Shown here piece by piece: positions 8,558 through 18,209 of a stretch of 64,000 bases of DNA. The stretch is from assembly GCA_963704825.1 (NCBI GenBank), contig CAVPHV010000018.1:303188-367187 (forward strand), in the 5' to 3' direction. Source of the stretch: CAVPHV01 sp963704825. Lineage in GTDB: Bacteria; Actinomycetota; Acidimicrobiia; Spongiisociales; UBA5794. Each line of letters starts with the position of its first letter. Within the stretch, counting starts at the first letter, position 1. The position numbers and the translations under genes were made by a program. Below the pieces are notes generated by a model. It saw nothing but the letters and a program-made list of their open reading frames with translations, did no database searches and had not been told where the DNA came from.

Positions 8558-9937
8558 ATGCGCAAGAGTTGGGCCGAGCCCTACAAGATCAAGATGGTCG
8601 AACCGATCCGGATGACCACCCGCCACGAGCGCGAAGAGGCCATCGTCGCCGCCGGCTACAACACCTTCCTGCTCCGCTCCGACGACGTGTACATCGACCT
8701 GCTCACCGATTCGGGCACTTCGGCGATGTCCGACTACCAGTGGGCAGGTCTCATGACGGGTGACGAGGCGTACGCGGGCTCACGCAGCTTCTATCACCTC
8801 GTCGACGCCGTCCACGATATCTACGGCTACGAGGAGCTGATCCCGACCCATCAGGGTCGCGGCGCCGAGCACCTCCTCAGCCAGATCCTGATCAAGCCGG
8901 GCGACTACGTACCGGGCAACATGTACTTCACCACCACCCGATTTCACCAGGAGTACGCCGGAGGCATCTTTGTCGACGTGATCATCGACGAGGCCCACCA
9001 ACCCGCCTCGCAACACCCCTTCAAGGGCAACGTCGATCTCGACAAGCTGCGCGCCTTGATCGACCGGGTCGGCGCCGACCGTATCCCCTACATCTCGGTC
9101 GAGACCAACGTGAACATGGCGGGCGGCCAGCCGCTCTCGCTCGCCAACCTGCGGGCGACCTACGAACTGTGCCACGAGCACGGCATTCTGGTGATGCTCG
9201 ACGCCACCCGTGCGCTCGAAAACGCGTGGTTCATCAAGGAACGTGAGCCCGGATACGAGGATCTGAGCGTCGCCGAGATCATGCGCCAGATCTGTGAACT
9301 GTCCGACGGCGCCACCGTTTCCTCCAAGAAGGACAACCTGGTCAACATCGGCGGCTTCCTCGCCCTGCGAGATCCCGAACTCGCACGCCAGGCGCGCGCC
9401 CTGCTCGTTGCGTTTGAAGGCCTCCACACCTACGGCGGCATGTCGGGCCGCGACATGGAGGCACTCGCCCGCGGCATTCGGGAGATGGTCGCCACCGACG
9501 ACCACGTTCACGCCAGAGTCGGCCAGGTCGAGTACCTCGGCAACGCCCTCATCAAAGCGAGCATCCCAATCGTGCAACCGATCGGCGGCCACGGAATCTT
9601 CCTCGACGCTGCCGCGATCCTCCCCCACCTGCCCCAGGACCAGTTCCCTGCCGAGGCGTTGACCGCCGCGCTCTATCTCGAGTCAGGGGTGCGCGGCATG
9701 GAACGTGGCATCGTGTCGGCGGGACGCGACCCGAAGAGCGGCGAGCACCATTATCCCAAGCTCGAGTTGGTCCGCCTTGCCATCCCGCGACGGGTCTACA
9801 CCCAGGCGCACATGGACGTCGTTGCCGAATCGGTCGTCGAGGTCTACGAGCACCGGGAGCAGGTGCGTGGTCTCCAGTTCACCTACGAACCTCCCGAGCT
9901 CCGCTTCTTCCAGGCCCGTTTCGAACCCGTCGCCTGA
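8558..9937 (+). CDS. tpl: Tyrosine phenol-lyase (beta-tyrosinase)
   Basis: 459 residues, close to the 456 of Citrobacter TPL. This PLP enzyme splits L-tyrosine to phenol, pyruvate and ammonia. It begins and ends like TPL (KSWAEPYKIKMVE; RFFQARFEP) and has THQGRGAE and TTTRFHQE (the TPL-specific Thr). The PLP lysine lies in SSKKDNLVNIGGF (Lys258). GVRGMERGI keeps the Arg equivalent to TPL Arg381, which tryptophanases replace by a hydrophobic residue. These residues favour TPL over tryptophanase. The start is ATG 8558, with AGGAG at 8546-8550. An Lrp-type regulator is divergent. Confidence 0.88.
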   Translation: MRKSWAEPYKIKMVEPIRMTTRHEREEAIVAAGYNTFLLRSDDVYIDLLTDSGTSAMSDYQWAGLMTGDEAYAGSRSFYHLVDAVHDIYGYEELIPTHQGRGAEHLLSQILIKPGDYVPGNMYFTTTRFHQEYAGGIFVDVIIDEAHQPASQHPFKGNVDLDKLRALIDRVGADRIPYISVETNVNMAGGQPLSLANLRATYELCHEHGILVMLDATRALENAWFIKEREPGYEDLSVAEIMRQICELSDGATVSSKKDNLVNIGGFLALRDPELARQARALLVAFEGLHTYGGMSGRDMEALARGIREMVATDDHVHARVGQVEYLGNALIKASIPIVQPIGGHGIFLDAAAILPHLPQDQFPAEALTAALYLESGVRGMERGIVSAGRDPKSGEHHYPKLELVRLAIPRRVYTQAHMDVVAESVVEVYEHREQVRGLQFTYEPPELRFFQARFEPVA

Positions 9938-9955
9938 GACTGCAGATCGACTCGC

Positions 9956-10756
9956 TCAGCTGAACTGCCCGGGGCGCCTGCCGGCCCCGGGCGGTCCGGC
10001 AAAAGCCTGTGCGATATCGAGCCACTCATCGGCCCCTGCCCCCGTGGCCGTGAGCGCAGTGTCGACTCGGTGGCGGCGCTGCGTGACGAGCAAGGCGAAG
10101 TCGAGCGCCGGGCCGTCGACTCTGTTGTCGGCAGCGGGGTCGCCCCATTCCCACGTGCTTCCGTCGGGAGCGGTGAGTTTCACGGCAACGTCATCCCCCG
10201 GGGAGGGCCGGCCGTTGGCTTGATATGCAAACGGGCGGGCACGCACCCCGATGTGACAGACGTGGCGGAGCCGGCCGGTTGGGATGGCCTCGACTCCAAG
10301 GGCGTCGCGCACATCCTGCCCGTGCGCCCAGGTCTCCATGATCCGCGCGGTGACCTTCGACCGGGCGCTCATCGGTGGGCCGTACCAGAGGACCCTGGTG
10401 CCGGGCTCGAGGTCTTCATACGTGGCCCGCAGCTGTGCGTTGGCCTCCACCCACCAGGACAGAACATCGGAACCATCCATCGCCCTTCCCTTGGCCAACT
10501 GCTCGCGCTCGAGAGCAAGCAGGTCTCCGGTTCTGAGCAACGCCGCGAGTTCGGCGGCAAAGACCTCAGGTTCGGTGTGGGCGAACACGGCCTTCTCGTC
10601 GAAGTACGCAAGGTGCGAGACCTGGTCTCGTACGGTCCACCCCTCCGCCGGCGTCGGCGTATCCCATGCCGTTGTGTCACAGCCGGCGAGGACGGCAACC
10701 AAGGCCTTGTGCTCGGCGGCGAGATCGGCACAGATCGCGTGCATCGCTTCGCTCAT
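9956..10756 (-). CDS. TIGR03084-type metal-binding protein (DinB/MDMPI fold)
   Basis: 266 residues. The N-terminal half is a four-helix DinB-like bundle with the GWTVRDQVSHLAYFD motif (His near residue 48) and a WAHGQDVRDALG motif (about 140-152); these His residues are the metal ligands of the mycothiol-dependent maleylpyruvate isomerase fold. The C-terminal part matches the TIGR03084 extension. The chemistry is unknown for most members. It is convergent with tpl (18 bases between stops) and follows the thioredoxin-like gene on the minus strand. Confidence 0.85.
   Translation of the reverse strand: MSEAMHAICADLAAEHKALVAVLAGCDTTAWDTPTPAEGWTVRDQVSHLAYFDEKAVFAHTEPEVFAAELAALLRTGDLLALEREQLAKGRAMDGSDVLSWWVEANAQLRATYEDLEPGTRVLWYGPPMSARSKVTARIMETWAHGQDVRDALGVEAIPTGRLRHVCHIGVRARPFAYQANGRPSPGDDVAVKLTAPDGSTWEWGDPAADNRVDGPALDFALLVTQRRHRVDTALTATGAGADEWLDIAQAFAGPPGAGRRPGQFS
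9967..9992. terminator. Strong GC hairpin between convergent genes
   Basis: A perfect 9-bp inverted repeat (GCCCGGGGC at 9967-9975 and GCCCCGGGC at 9984-9992, 8-base loop) sits 30 bases after the tpl stop and inside the last codons of the convergent TIGR03084-type gene. There is no T tract. Such hairpins can end transcripts in high-GC actinobacteria, but this one may equally be coding sequence that happens to fold. Confidence 0.35.
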
Positions 10757-10777
10757 GGATGGCGATCGTAGCGAGAC

Positions 10778-11086
10778 TCAAGCCACGGCGAGGCTCCGCT
10801 CGACGAGTTTGGCCACGGCGGCCGCCGTCGGGGTGCCGGCGAAACGCAGGACCTCTCTGCCGTCGACTTCGATCAGCGTCGTCGGCAGTACCAGGATGTC
10901 TCGTTCAACGATCGTCGTCGGTTCGTCCCACGGGTCGACCTTCATCGTGGTCACATCGGCGTCGTCGACGTGTACTTGTCCGAGCATCGCCTCGTGGTTG
11001 CTGCACGAGCGGCAATCGTTGGTTGCGAACCACACCAGTCGCACGCTGCGTATCGCGGTCTCCGGTCGCATCTCTACCAGGGTCAT
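10778..11086 (-). CDS. Small thioredoxin-like protein (CRSC motif)
   Basis: 102 residues with a thioredoxin-like fold: a beta strand RLVWFATNDC leading into a CRSC motif at residues 25-28, the conserved cis-Pro region VLPTTL near residue 73 and a final amphipathic helix. It is probably a cytosolic thiol oxidoreductase or a metal/thiol carrier. ATG 11086 is chosen because GGGAGGAG lies six bases upstream; the open frame continues to 11170 but without a good site. It is divergent from msrA, which also uses redox-active cysteines. Confidence 0.7.
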   Translation of the reverse strand: MTLVEMRPETAIRSVRLVWFATNDCRSCSNHEAMLGQVHVDDADVTTMKVDPWDEPTTIVERDILVLPTTLIEVDGREVLRFAGTPTAAAVAKLVERSLAVA

Positions 11087-11230
11087 GAGATCTCCTCCCG
11101 ACGTACCCACCAGCAACGAGCGCGGCAAACCGTCCTTGATACGTCCAATCCGCGCGGTAGCGTTCATCATCTGTTCAGGAACAGTTCGCCGACCTGCGGC
11201 GTTTGAATTGGCGAACAGAGGAGCGATGAC

Positions 11231-11884
11231 ATGAGCCTGTGGTCCAACCGCAACAAGACCGAGCTACCCGCACCGGACAACGCGCTGCCGGGGCGTGATG
11301 AGCCGGTCGCCGTGTCCGGCACACACTTCGTCAACGGCAGTTCCTACCTGCCGCCCTTTCCCGACCAGGCCGAGGTTGCCATCTTCGGCATGGGATGCTT
11401 CTGGGGTGCCGAGCGCATCTTCTGGCAGATCCCCGGGGTGATCACCACTGCTGTCGGTTACAGCGGCGGTTACAGCAAGAACCCCAGCTACGAGGAGGTC
11501 TGCACCGGCCGGACCGGCCACAACGAGGTTGCCCTCGTGGTATTCGACCCATCAGCAGTCGACTACGAGACGTTGCTCAAGGCATTCTGGGAGAACCACG
11601 ACCCGACTCAGGGCATGCGCCAAGGCAACGACGTCGGCACCCAATACCGCTCCGGGATCTACGTCACCAACGACAAGCAACGCGATGTCGCCAAACGATC
11701 CCTCGACCGCTACCAGGCCGACCTGACCGCCAACGGTTTTGGAACGATCACCACGGAAATCGATGACGCCGGCGAGTTCTACTACGGCGAGGAATACCAC
11801 CAGCAGTACCTGGCCAAGAACCCCGGCGGCTACTGCAACCACGGCTTCTGCCAGGTGTCCTACGGGAGTACCCCGACGTCCTGA
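11231..11884 (+). CDS. msrA: Peptide methionine (S)-S-oxide reductase
   Basis: 217 residues. MsrA reduces the S form of methionine sulfoxide in proteins. The GCFWG motif places the catalytic Cys at residue 56, and GYSGG, GRTGHNE, FWENHDPT and GTQYRS are all conserved. The C-terminal NPGGYCNHGFC supplies resolving cysteines recycled by thioredoxin. The 45-residue N-terminal extension is usual for actinobacterial MsrA. AGAGGAG at 11217-11223 precedes ATG 11231. A divergent thioredoxin-like gene lies 144 bases upstream and might share a promoter region. Confidence 0.95.
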   Translation: MSLWSNRNKTELPAPDNALPGRDEPVAVSGTHFVNGSSYLPPFPDQAEVAIFGMGCFWGAERIFWQIPGVITTAVGYSGGYSKNPSYEEVCTGRTGHNEVALVVFDPSAVDYETLLKAFWENHDPTQGMRQGNDVGTQYRSGIYVTNDKQRDVAKRSLDRYQADLTANGFGTITTEIDDAGEFYYGEEYHQQYLAKNPGGYCNHGFCQVSYGSTPTS

Positions 11885-11915
11885 GGTCCGCAGCCCGGGC
11901 AGTACGCTTCGCCGC

Positions 11916-12128
11916 ATGGAACGGCCTGCGGATCACGCGTCTCTCACCGAGATAGAGCGGTCACTGGCGCGGGCGACCATGCGGCTTGGACGGCTCCGCG
12001 GTCGCAATCGGGGCAATGACCTACATCGCGAGCTGACCGCGGTGTTCTACGAGGTGCAAGCGGCACGACTCGAGATCGTCAGACTGCTCGGGGGCGAGGA
12101 CCCCACCGACGAGGCCCCAGTCCCCTGA
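11916..12128 (+). CDS. Small hypothetical helical protein
   Basis: 70 residues from ATG 11916, 31 bases after msrA on the same strand. The sequence is charged and almost wholly helical (ARATMRLGRLRGR, then ELTAVFYEVQAARLEIVRLL), with a short acidic-proline tail. No family is recognised. Codon use resembles its neighbours, which favours a real gene, but there is no clear ribosome-binding site. Confidence 0.45.
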   Translation: MERPADHASLTEIERSLARATMRLGRLRGRNRGNDLHRELTAVFYEVQAARLEIVRLLGGEDPTDEAPVP

Positions 12129-12276
12129 CCCCACCGCCTCGCTCGACCCTTTACTGTCTTCACAACCGCTTGTAGTGTCCTTGAGGCCACATTGGGTGGT
12201 AGGGAGGCGAGAAAGACCCGGTGCGTCGATCGATGTCGTTCGTCGACCGACGAGGGCGCCGCCGAGGAGGGAACTC

Positions 12277-14106
12277 ATGATGACCGTCAGCCGTCTCCGC
12301 TCGACCCGGATCGTCGCCTTCGGGTTGCTGTTCGCCGGATTGTCACTCGTGGTGATCCCCGAGGCCGACGCTGCACTGACCTGCAAGGGCCTCGCCGTCA
12401 CCATCGCCGGCACGCCCGGCGCCGACACCCTGAACGGAACGCCCAACGACGATGTCATCCACGGTCGCGGCGGCAACGACGTGATCAAGGGGCGGGGCGG
12501 CAACGACGTCATCTGCGGCGGTTGGGGCGATGACAAGCTCAACGGCGGCGACGGCAACGACATCCTGCTCGGCGCAGGCGCCGCCGACACCCTGTACGGC
12601 GGAGAAGGCAACGATGAACTGTTGGGCGGCGACGGACCCGACTCCCTGTTCGGTGGCAACGGCGCCGACACGCTGAAGGGCGGCGACCACGGCGACTCCA
12701 TTGACGCCGGCGCCGGCTCGGACACCGTGGTCGGCGGGGGTGGCAGCGACAAGGTCTGGGGCCGGAACGGTAACGACAACGTCAAGACGGGGGCAGGCAA
12801 TGACTCCGTCTGGGGCGGATCGGGCAACGACAACGTGAGCGGTGGTAGCGGCAGCGACTACCTCGCCGGATGGACCGGCCTCGATACGCTCGACGGCGGC
12901 CCGGGGGCGGACAAGGCCAGCGGTGGGGGCGACTACGACATCTGCCTATCGGCGAAACGACTGGACGACTGTGAGGGGCCTGAGTTCCTCGAGACCTTTG
13001 ACGGCGATCCCGCCCACCCGACCCCGTTTGGCAGTACGGACGACATCACCGTCTCGGTGAACTCCCGCGATGAAACGACCCAGGATCAGCTCTACTCGAT
13101 GCAGGGCCACCACGGTCCGAATTGTGAGCCGCCGTTCGCCACCCACCTCGTGCGGGACTACGAGGACGCGCTCTACAACTGCAAGAACCACATGATGACG
13201 GCGATCAGTTCGGGACCGGTGTCGCTGGGGAACTATGCCGTGTCGATGTTCTCGCCGAATCACCTCCTCGACTTCTCTGGCGGTGAAGCCACCATCCGTT
13301 TTGACGTCTCAACCCACCGCGCCTCGGCACGCGACTGGTTCGAGGTCTGGATCACTCCGTACAACGACTTGGTGCGCATCCCCGTCCAGAAGGACCGCCC
13401 CTCGATGCAGGGCACACCACGCAACGGAGTTCTGGTGGCATTGAAATCCTTCACCCGGATCGGCGCCCCCGATGTCAAGATCGTGAAGAACTTCGGCGTC
13501 ACCGAGATCGACGGACCCGTTGAGTGGATCGGTTACGAGAGCTTCCTCACCCCAAGCGCAACCGACCGATCGACGTTCGAGATCAAGATCTCCAAGGATC
13601 ACATCACCGTCGGGATGCCCGGCGAGAACTTCTACTGGGTGTCGGAGGATATCCCCGGGGGTCTCAACTTCACCAAGGGCATCGTCCAGATCGGCCACAA
13701 CTCATATGACGTATTCCATTGCGACGAGTGCGGCTCAGGGCCGAACACCTGGCACTGGGACAACATCTCCCTGCAGCCGGCCGAGCCGATCACGGCGCTT
13801 CCCGCCAACCAGCGGGCGGTCAACGGGTCGGGCGCATCCTTCGTGACCTTTGCCAAGGGGGCGCCGGCCGGAGCCGACCTCCAGTTCACCGGCATCGGAT
13901 TCAACCTCGAGGTCAGTTTCAACAACGGCGCCACCTGGCTCCCAGTCGTCGAAGCCCACAACCGAGAGATCTACCACTGGCGGTACAAGAACTACTCCAT
14001 GCCGATTCCTGCCGGAACCAAGCGGGTGGACTTCCGCGGTGACGATCCCTACTCGGGGCATTGGCAGATCCAGGACATCTCGGTGCTGAGCCTCACTCCG
14101 CCATAG
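12277..14106 (+). CDS. Secreted RTX-type calcium-binding protein with C-terminal beta-sandwich region
   Basis: 609 residues. A signal peptide (about 1-32, ending ADA) is followed by Cys36 and an array of roughly 20 nonapeptides of the GGxGxDxLx type (about 45-220), which fold as a calcium-loaded beta roll. A second Cys at residue 80 is exactly 44 positions after the first, and a C-x8-C-E pair (223, 232) closes the array. Residues 235-609 are an all-beta region with extra Cys residues, possibly lectin- or laminin-G-like. The start is ATG 12277, with GAGGAGG six bases upstream. It should act outside the cell, perhaps on the surface, since the histidine kinase and giant surface protein lie downstream. 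Confidence 0.85.
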   Translation: MMTVSRLRSTRIVAFGLLFAGLSLVVIPEADAALTCKGLAVTIAGTPGADTLNGTPNDDVIHGRGGNDVIKGRGGNDVICGGWGDDKLNGGDGNDILLGAGAADTLYGGEGNDELLGGDGPDSLFGGNGADTLKGGDHGDSIDAGAGSDTVVGGGGSDKVWGRNGNDNVKTGAGNDSVWGGSGNDNVSGGSGSDYLAGWTGLDTLDGGPGADKASGGGDYDICLSAKRLDDCEGPEFLETFDGDPAHPTPFGSTDDITVSVNSRDETTQDQLYSMQGHHGPNCEPPFATHLVRDYEDALYNCKNHMMTAISSGPVSLGNYAVSMFSPNHLLDFSGGEATIRFDVSTHRASARDWFEVWITPYNDLVRIPVQKDRPSMQGTPRNGVLVALKSFTRIGAPDVKIVKNFGVTEIDGPVEWIGYESFLTPSATDRSTFEIKISKDHITVGMPGENFYWVSEDIPGGLNFTKGIVQIGHNSYDVFHCDECGSGPNTWHWDNISLQPAEPITALPANQRAVNGSGASFVTFAKGAPAGADLQFTGIGFNLEVSFNNGATWLPVVEAHNREIYHWRYKNYSMPIPAGTKRVDFRGDDPYSGHWQIQDISVLSLTPP

Positions 14107-14382
14107 AGGGTTGAACACCGACCGTAGCATGAGGCAGCGGTCAAGCCCTCGACCCCGGGTTGAAGGGGGTCAAATGCGTCGGTTCCAAAGGGGCTAGTCA
14201 ATTCGGCGTCTTTGGGCCGACGTTTCTCGCTCCAGGCCGCCAGAACGCCCTATGAATGGGCACGATTGGCGGTGACTAGCCCTCTGCGATTCACTGCGTC
14301 GTTGCGCCGGCTCCAGGAACCGGTTCCTGAGCAGGGACTATCGCGGTCAAGAACACGCTGGGTGGTGGCCGATAGCGTAGGT
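14107..14382. other. 276-base spacer before the histidine kinase
   Basis: No gene is supported here. The open frame of the kinase extends back to 14212, but that part has no signal or membrane character. A GACCCC...GGGGTC inverted repeat near 14150-14172 could be a weak terminator for the RTX gene. The kinase promoter should lie in this stretch; I cannot assign its hexamers. Confidence 0.4.
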
Positions 14383-15816
14383 ATGGCTGCGGAACCCACT
14401 GTCCGATCTACCCGAACGCTGGTGCGCCGGGGAATCGGTATCACGATGCTCATCGGTCTGGCACTCATCTTCGTGATTGGCATTGTCTTTGCCGTCGCTT
14501 ACGGAAGCCAGCAGATCACCCGGAGCGCCACCGACCTTCACAAGGCCGACGAAACCCTGCGCCTGGCCACCGTCGTGCGAGCTCAGATCGGCATGGACGT
14601 CTTCATGGCGACGGTCGATGACCGGTTCGGTACCGTGTCCGCCGAGGCCAGGGCAACCGCCGCCCAGGAAGCCGGCGAGGCGCTGGGGTATCTCGCTGAG
14701 GGGATCGAAGAACTCAGGGTCGATGGGGTCACCGAAGGCACCAACCTAGAGGCCCTCGGCGTCGCTTTCATGGCGGATGCCGCTACCACTCTGAACCTGC
14801 TCGAGGCCGAGGACTGGATCGGTGCCCAACAGTTCACCAACGACCAACTTGGTCCCGCCTTCGAAGATTTCCTCGACGAGGCCGTCGTGATCCGTGACGC
14901 CATCAGGGTACAGGTTGAAGCCAACGACGACATGTTGGGCACCGCGTCGAACATTGCCCGGTTCCTCGTCGCCTTCTTCATTCCGGCTGCGGTCATCATC
15001 GTGTACCGGGAACTGGTTCGCCGCCAACAGCACGAGGTCGAACTCGAGCGCCGCCTCGCCGTCGAACGCGAAATCGCCGTTTCCCGCGACGAGTTCATCG
15101 CCAACGCGTCGCACGAGCTGCGTACCCCCCTCACCGGTATCGCCGGGATGGCGATGCTGCTCGAGGAAGATGAGGCGATTCGAGAGTCCGAGCTTGCCAC
15201 CGAACTCGTCTCCGTGATCATCGGCGAGTCCCATGACCTCGAACGCATGGTCGAAGACCTCTTGACCACGGCACGGCTCGACGCCGGTGCCCTCCAATTC
15301 ACGTTCTCAGACGTCTCGGTATGCAACGAGGTCAACGAGGCGGCCGCTTCGATGATGCGGGCCGGACTCGACGTCACCGTCGACACCAAACCCGCCTCGA
15401 TCCGCGCCGATCAGCTCCGCTTCCGCCAGATCGTGCGCAACCTCCTCTCCAACGCCAAGAAGTACGGCGGCCCCGAGGTCAAGGTCGAAGGCCGCGTCGA
15501 GGGCCGCACCTACCGAGTCTCAGTCTCCGACAGCGGCCAAGGGCTCGATCCGGAGGTCGCCGCCAACGCCTTCCAACGCTTCGTTCACCGCGGCCGCCAG
15601 ACCGCCACCAAGGACTCAGTCGGTCTCGGCCTCTCCATCGTCAAATCCCTCGCCGAAGGCATGGGCGGATCCGTCTCCTACCGACGCGAAAGTGGATGGA
15701 CCACCTTTGACGTCCGGCTCCCCCTCTCCACCGCCAGCCGAGGCACCTCCCCAGCCTTCAGTGTGCCCGACTCGGCCAAACCCCGAGCCGCGGCCCACTC
15801 CACGGACCCGCTCTGA
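14383..15816 (+). CDS. Membrane sensor histidine kinase
   Basis: 477 residues. Two membrane helices (about 18-41 and 191-208) bracket a ~150-residue helical extracytoplasmic sensor. A HisKA domain with His244 in NASHELRTPL is followed by HATPase motifs: N box NLLSNAKKYG (about 355), DSGQGLD and GLGLSIV. A Ser/Pro-rich tail ends the chain. ATG 14383 is preferred because the protein then starts just before the first membrane helix. The stop overlaps the next start in TGATG, so it is very probably translated together with the giant surface protein, which it may sense or be regulated with. No response regulator is adjacent; a receiver lies at the left window edge. Confidence 0.9.
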   Translation: MAAEPTVRSTRTLVRRGIGITMLIGLALIFVIGIVFAVAYGSQQITRSATDLHKADETLRLATVVRAQIGMDVFMATVDDRFGTVSAEARATAAQEAGEALGYLAEGIEELRVDGVTEGTNLEALGVAFMADAATTLNLLEAEDWIGAQQFTNDQLGPAFEDFLDEAVVIRDAIRVQVEANDDMLGTASNIARFLVAFFIPAAVIIVYRELVRRQQHEVELERRLAVEREIAVSRDEFIANASHELRTPLTGIAGMAMLLEEDEAIRESELATELVSVIIGESHDLERMVEDLLTTARLDAGALQFTFSDVSVCNEVNEAAASMMRAGLDVTVDTKPASIRADQLRFRQIVRNLLSNAKKYGGPEVKVEGRVEGRTYRVSVSDSGQGLDPEVAANAFQRFVHRGRQTATKDSVGLGLSIVKSLAEGMGGSVSYRRESGWTTFDVRLPLSTASRGTSPAFSVPDSAKPRAAAHSTDPL

Positions 15817-18209
15817 TGGGCCTCACGGCACGCCGCAGACTGTGGTGGTGGCTCCGGCGGGTCGTGGCACCTCTCGCCGCCTTCTCTCTCCTCGCCACCC
15901 AACTGATTCTCCCCACGCCGGCGGAGGCGGCCACGGTCACTTACCGATCCGCAGCAACTGCCGTCTCCGCCGGCGAAGGAGTACTCGAGATCGCCACGCC
16001 TGAAGGTGTCGAACCCGGCGATCTCCTCCTCGCCCAGATCGTGGCTGCCGACCCGGGGCCGGCGATCACTCCTCCGCCCGGCTGGAATCTCCTCCGCACC
16101 GACCGTGACCCGGCCGGTGGCGCCCTCCAGGCCGCCTATTACCGAATCGCAGCCGTAGACGAACCTGCGGCCTACTCCTGGACTGACGACGTTTCGAGCC
16201 TGACCGCCGGGGGCATCGCCGCCTACACCGGCGTTGATCCCGTCGACCCCATCGCGGGCCATAGCGGCTCCGAACAAGCACCGGACGCGGACCCGATCAC
16301 CGTGCCCGGTGTCACCACCACGGTCGCCAACAGCATGCTGGTCGGACTCTTCTCGACCACCGGCGTTGGCTCAATCAAAGCGCCGAACGGGATGAACGAG
16401 CGCTGGAGCGTTTCGCCGCCGCTCGCCAAGACCGCAGTGACCCCCGGCGATGCAACCACCCCCACCGACGTTGTCCTTGTAGTGGCCGATCAGGCGATCG
16501 CTGGGGCGGAAGACACCGGGCGGCGTTTTGCCAAGACCAAGGGTGGCTCCTCCCCCATCGGGCAACTGGTCGCCCTCAAGCCCTTGTCAAACGAACCCGC
16601 ACCCACCGACGGCGCCACTGCTCCCGTCGCCGAGGATCCCCCTGGCGATGACGAGCAGAGCCCAGCCTCGCCTGACCAGCCCGAACGAACCACGGTCAAG
16701 ATGTCCGCCGACAAGCTCCGGCTTCCCATGGCCTTCGAGGAGAACCACGGCCAGGTTGACCAAGACTTCGACTACCTGGCTAGAGGACGCGGCTATTCGG
16801 TGCTGCTCGACGACGGGGACGCCCTCGTCGCCGTGGGCAATGGCACGAAGGGCTATGCCGTGCGCATGTCACTCGTCGGCGGTGGGACCGCCGCTGTTGC
16901 CGCACACGACCGGCAGCCGGGCGTCGCCAACTACTTCCTCGGGGATGACCCCGCCGGGTGGCGGACCAAGGTCCCCACGTTTGCAGCAATCGAGTATCTC
17001 GACGTCTACTCAGGCATCGACCTGCGCTACTACGGCAACGACCGACAATTGGAGTACGACTTCATCGTCCATCCCGGCGCCGATCCCACAGCCATCGGAC
17101 TTGGCTTCGACGGCGCATCCAAGGTGGCGATCACCGACGGAGGGGACCTCGAGATCGGGTTGAACCCAGGGCATTCGGTCACGTTCTCCGCACCGATCAC
17201 CTACCAGCAGATCGCCGGCGAGCAGGTCCCAGTGGAGAGCAAGTATGTCCTCGACGGTGATCGCGTCTCGATCTCGCTCGGCGACTACGACGACACGCTG
17301 CCGCTCATCATCGACCCCACGCTGCAGTACGGCTCGTATCTCGGCGGCACGGGAACCGACGCCGGCACCGCAATCGAGATCGACGGCTCCGGCGACATCA
17401 TCGTCGGCGGCTATACGGCCTCCTCCGACTTCCCGGCAACCGTCGGTGCCTATGACACATCCGCAAACGGATCGAACGACGTCGTCGTCGCCAAGTTCGA
17501 CCCGACCGGGACCACCCTCCAATGGGCCACCTACCTCGGCGGATCCGCCCTCGACAACGGCATGGGAATCGACACCGACGCCACTGGTGCCGTCTATGTC
17601 GGGGTCTACACGGCCTCGTCGGACTTTCCCACCACGGGCGGTGCATTCGACACAAGCCTCGGCGGTTTGTACGACGGGGCGGTGGCGAAACTGAGCGCCG
17701 ACGGATCGACCCTCGTGTACTCCACCTATCTCGGTGGCTCAGCCAACAATGACTACCTGCGAGCCATCACGGTCGACGGGTCCGGCCGGGCGGTAGTAGC
17801 CGGAGCAACCGACTCCAGCAACTACCCGACGGTGGCCGGCTCGTATGACACCAGCTTCGGTGGGAACTTCGACGCATTCGTGACCAAGATCAATGCCACG
17901 GGAACCGGACTCGTCTGGTCCACCTTCATCGGAGGAACCGGAAGCGACGGCATCGACGATCTGGTACTGGACGGAAGCGGCACCATCTACGTCGACTGGT
18001 CAAGCGGCTTCAGGGTTCCCGACCACAGCCGGGGCATACGACTCCACTGTCGGCGGCACCTTCGATGGTCACGCCACCAAACTCAGTGGCGACGGCAGCT
18101 CGCTCCTGTACTCCACAGTCTTCGGTGGTTCCGCCAGCGACATAGGGAGGGCTATTGCCGTTGCCGACGCCAACACGCTCTATGTGGCCGGCGATACGCC
18201 CTCGAATGA
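15816..18209 (+). CDS. Giant surface protein, segment 1: signal peptide, N-terminal domains, SBBP propeller start
   Basis: Meaningful coding runs to 17993; the last 70 codons of this open frame are out of phase. A basic start and hydrophobic core ending AEAAT (residues 1-39) form a signal peptide. Residues 40-260 are a beta-rich domain, followed by a Pro/Asp-rich linker. From about residue 305 the AFEENHGQVD motif opens the domain that precedes SBBP repeats, and from about residue 505 SBBP blades recur (YGSYLGG, VGGYTASSDFPAT, YDTS). The ATG overlaps the kinase stop by one base. SBBP propellers are found in secreted bacterial proteins; ligands are mostly unknown. Confidence 0.75.
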   Translation: MGLTARRRLWWWLRRVVAPLAAFSLLATQLILPTPAEAATVTYRSAATAVSAGEGVLEIATPEGVEPGDLLLAQIVAADPGPAITPPPGWNLLRTDRDPAGGALQAAYYRIAAVDEPAAYSWTDDVSSLTAGGIAAYTGVDPVDPIAGHSGSEQAPDADPITVPGVTTTVANSMLVGLFSTTGVGSIKAPNGMNERWSVSPPLAKTAVTPGDATTPTDVVLVVADQAIAGAEDTGRRFAKTKGGSSPIGQLVALKPLSNEPAPTDGATAPVAEDPPGDDEQSPASPDQPERTTVKMSADKLRLPMAFEENHGQVDQDFDYLARGRGYSVLLDDGDALVAVGNGTKGYAVRMSLVGGGTAAVAAHDRQPGVANYFLGDDPAGWRTKVPTFAAIEYLDVYSGIDLRYYGNDRQLEYDFIVHPGADPTAIGLGFDGASKVAITDGGDLEIGLNPGHSVTFSAPITYQQIAGEQVPVESKYVLDGDRVSISLGDYDDTLPLIIDPTLQYGSYLGGTGTDAGTAIEIDGSGDIIVGGYTASSDFPATVGAYDTSANGSNDVVVAKFDPTGTTLQWATYLGGSALDNGMGIDTDATGAVYVGVYTASSDFPTTGGAFDTSLGGLYDGAVAKLSADGSTLVYSTYLGGSANNDYLRAITVDGSGRAVVAGATDSSNYPTVAGSYDTSFGGNFDAFVTKINATGTGLVWSTFIGGTGSDGIDDLVLDGSGTIYVDWSSGFRVPDHSRGIRLHCRRHLRWSRHQTQWRRQLAPVLHSLRWFRQRHREGYCRCRRQHALCGRRYALE

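Noticed and set aside
11264..11521. Short antisense frames over msrA
   Set aside because: They lie entirely within a gene of certain identity and have no features of their own.
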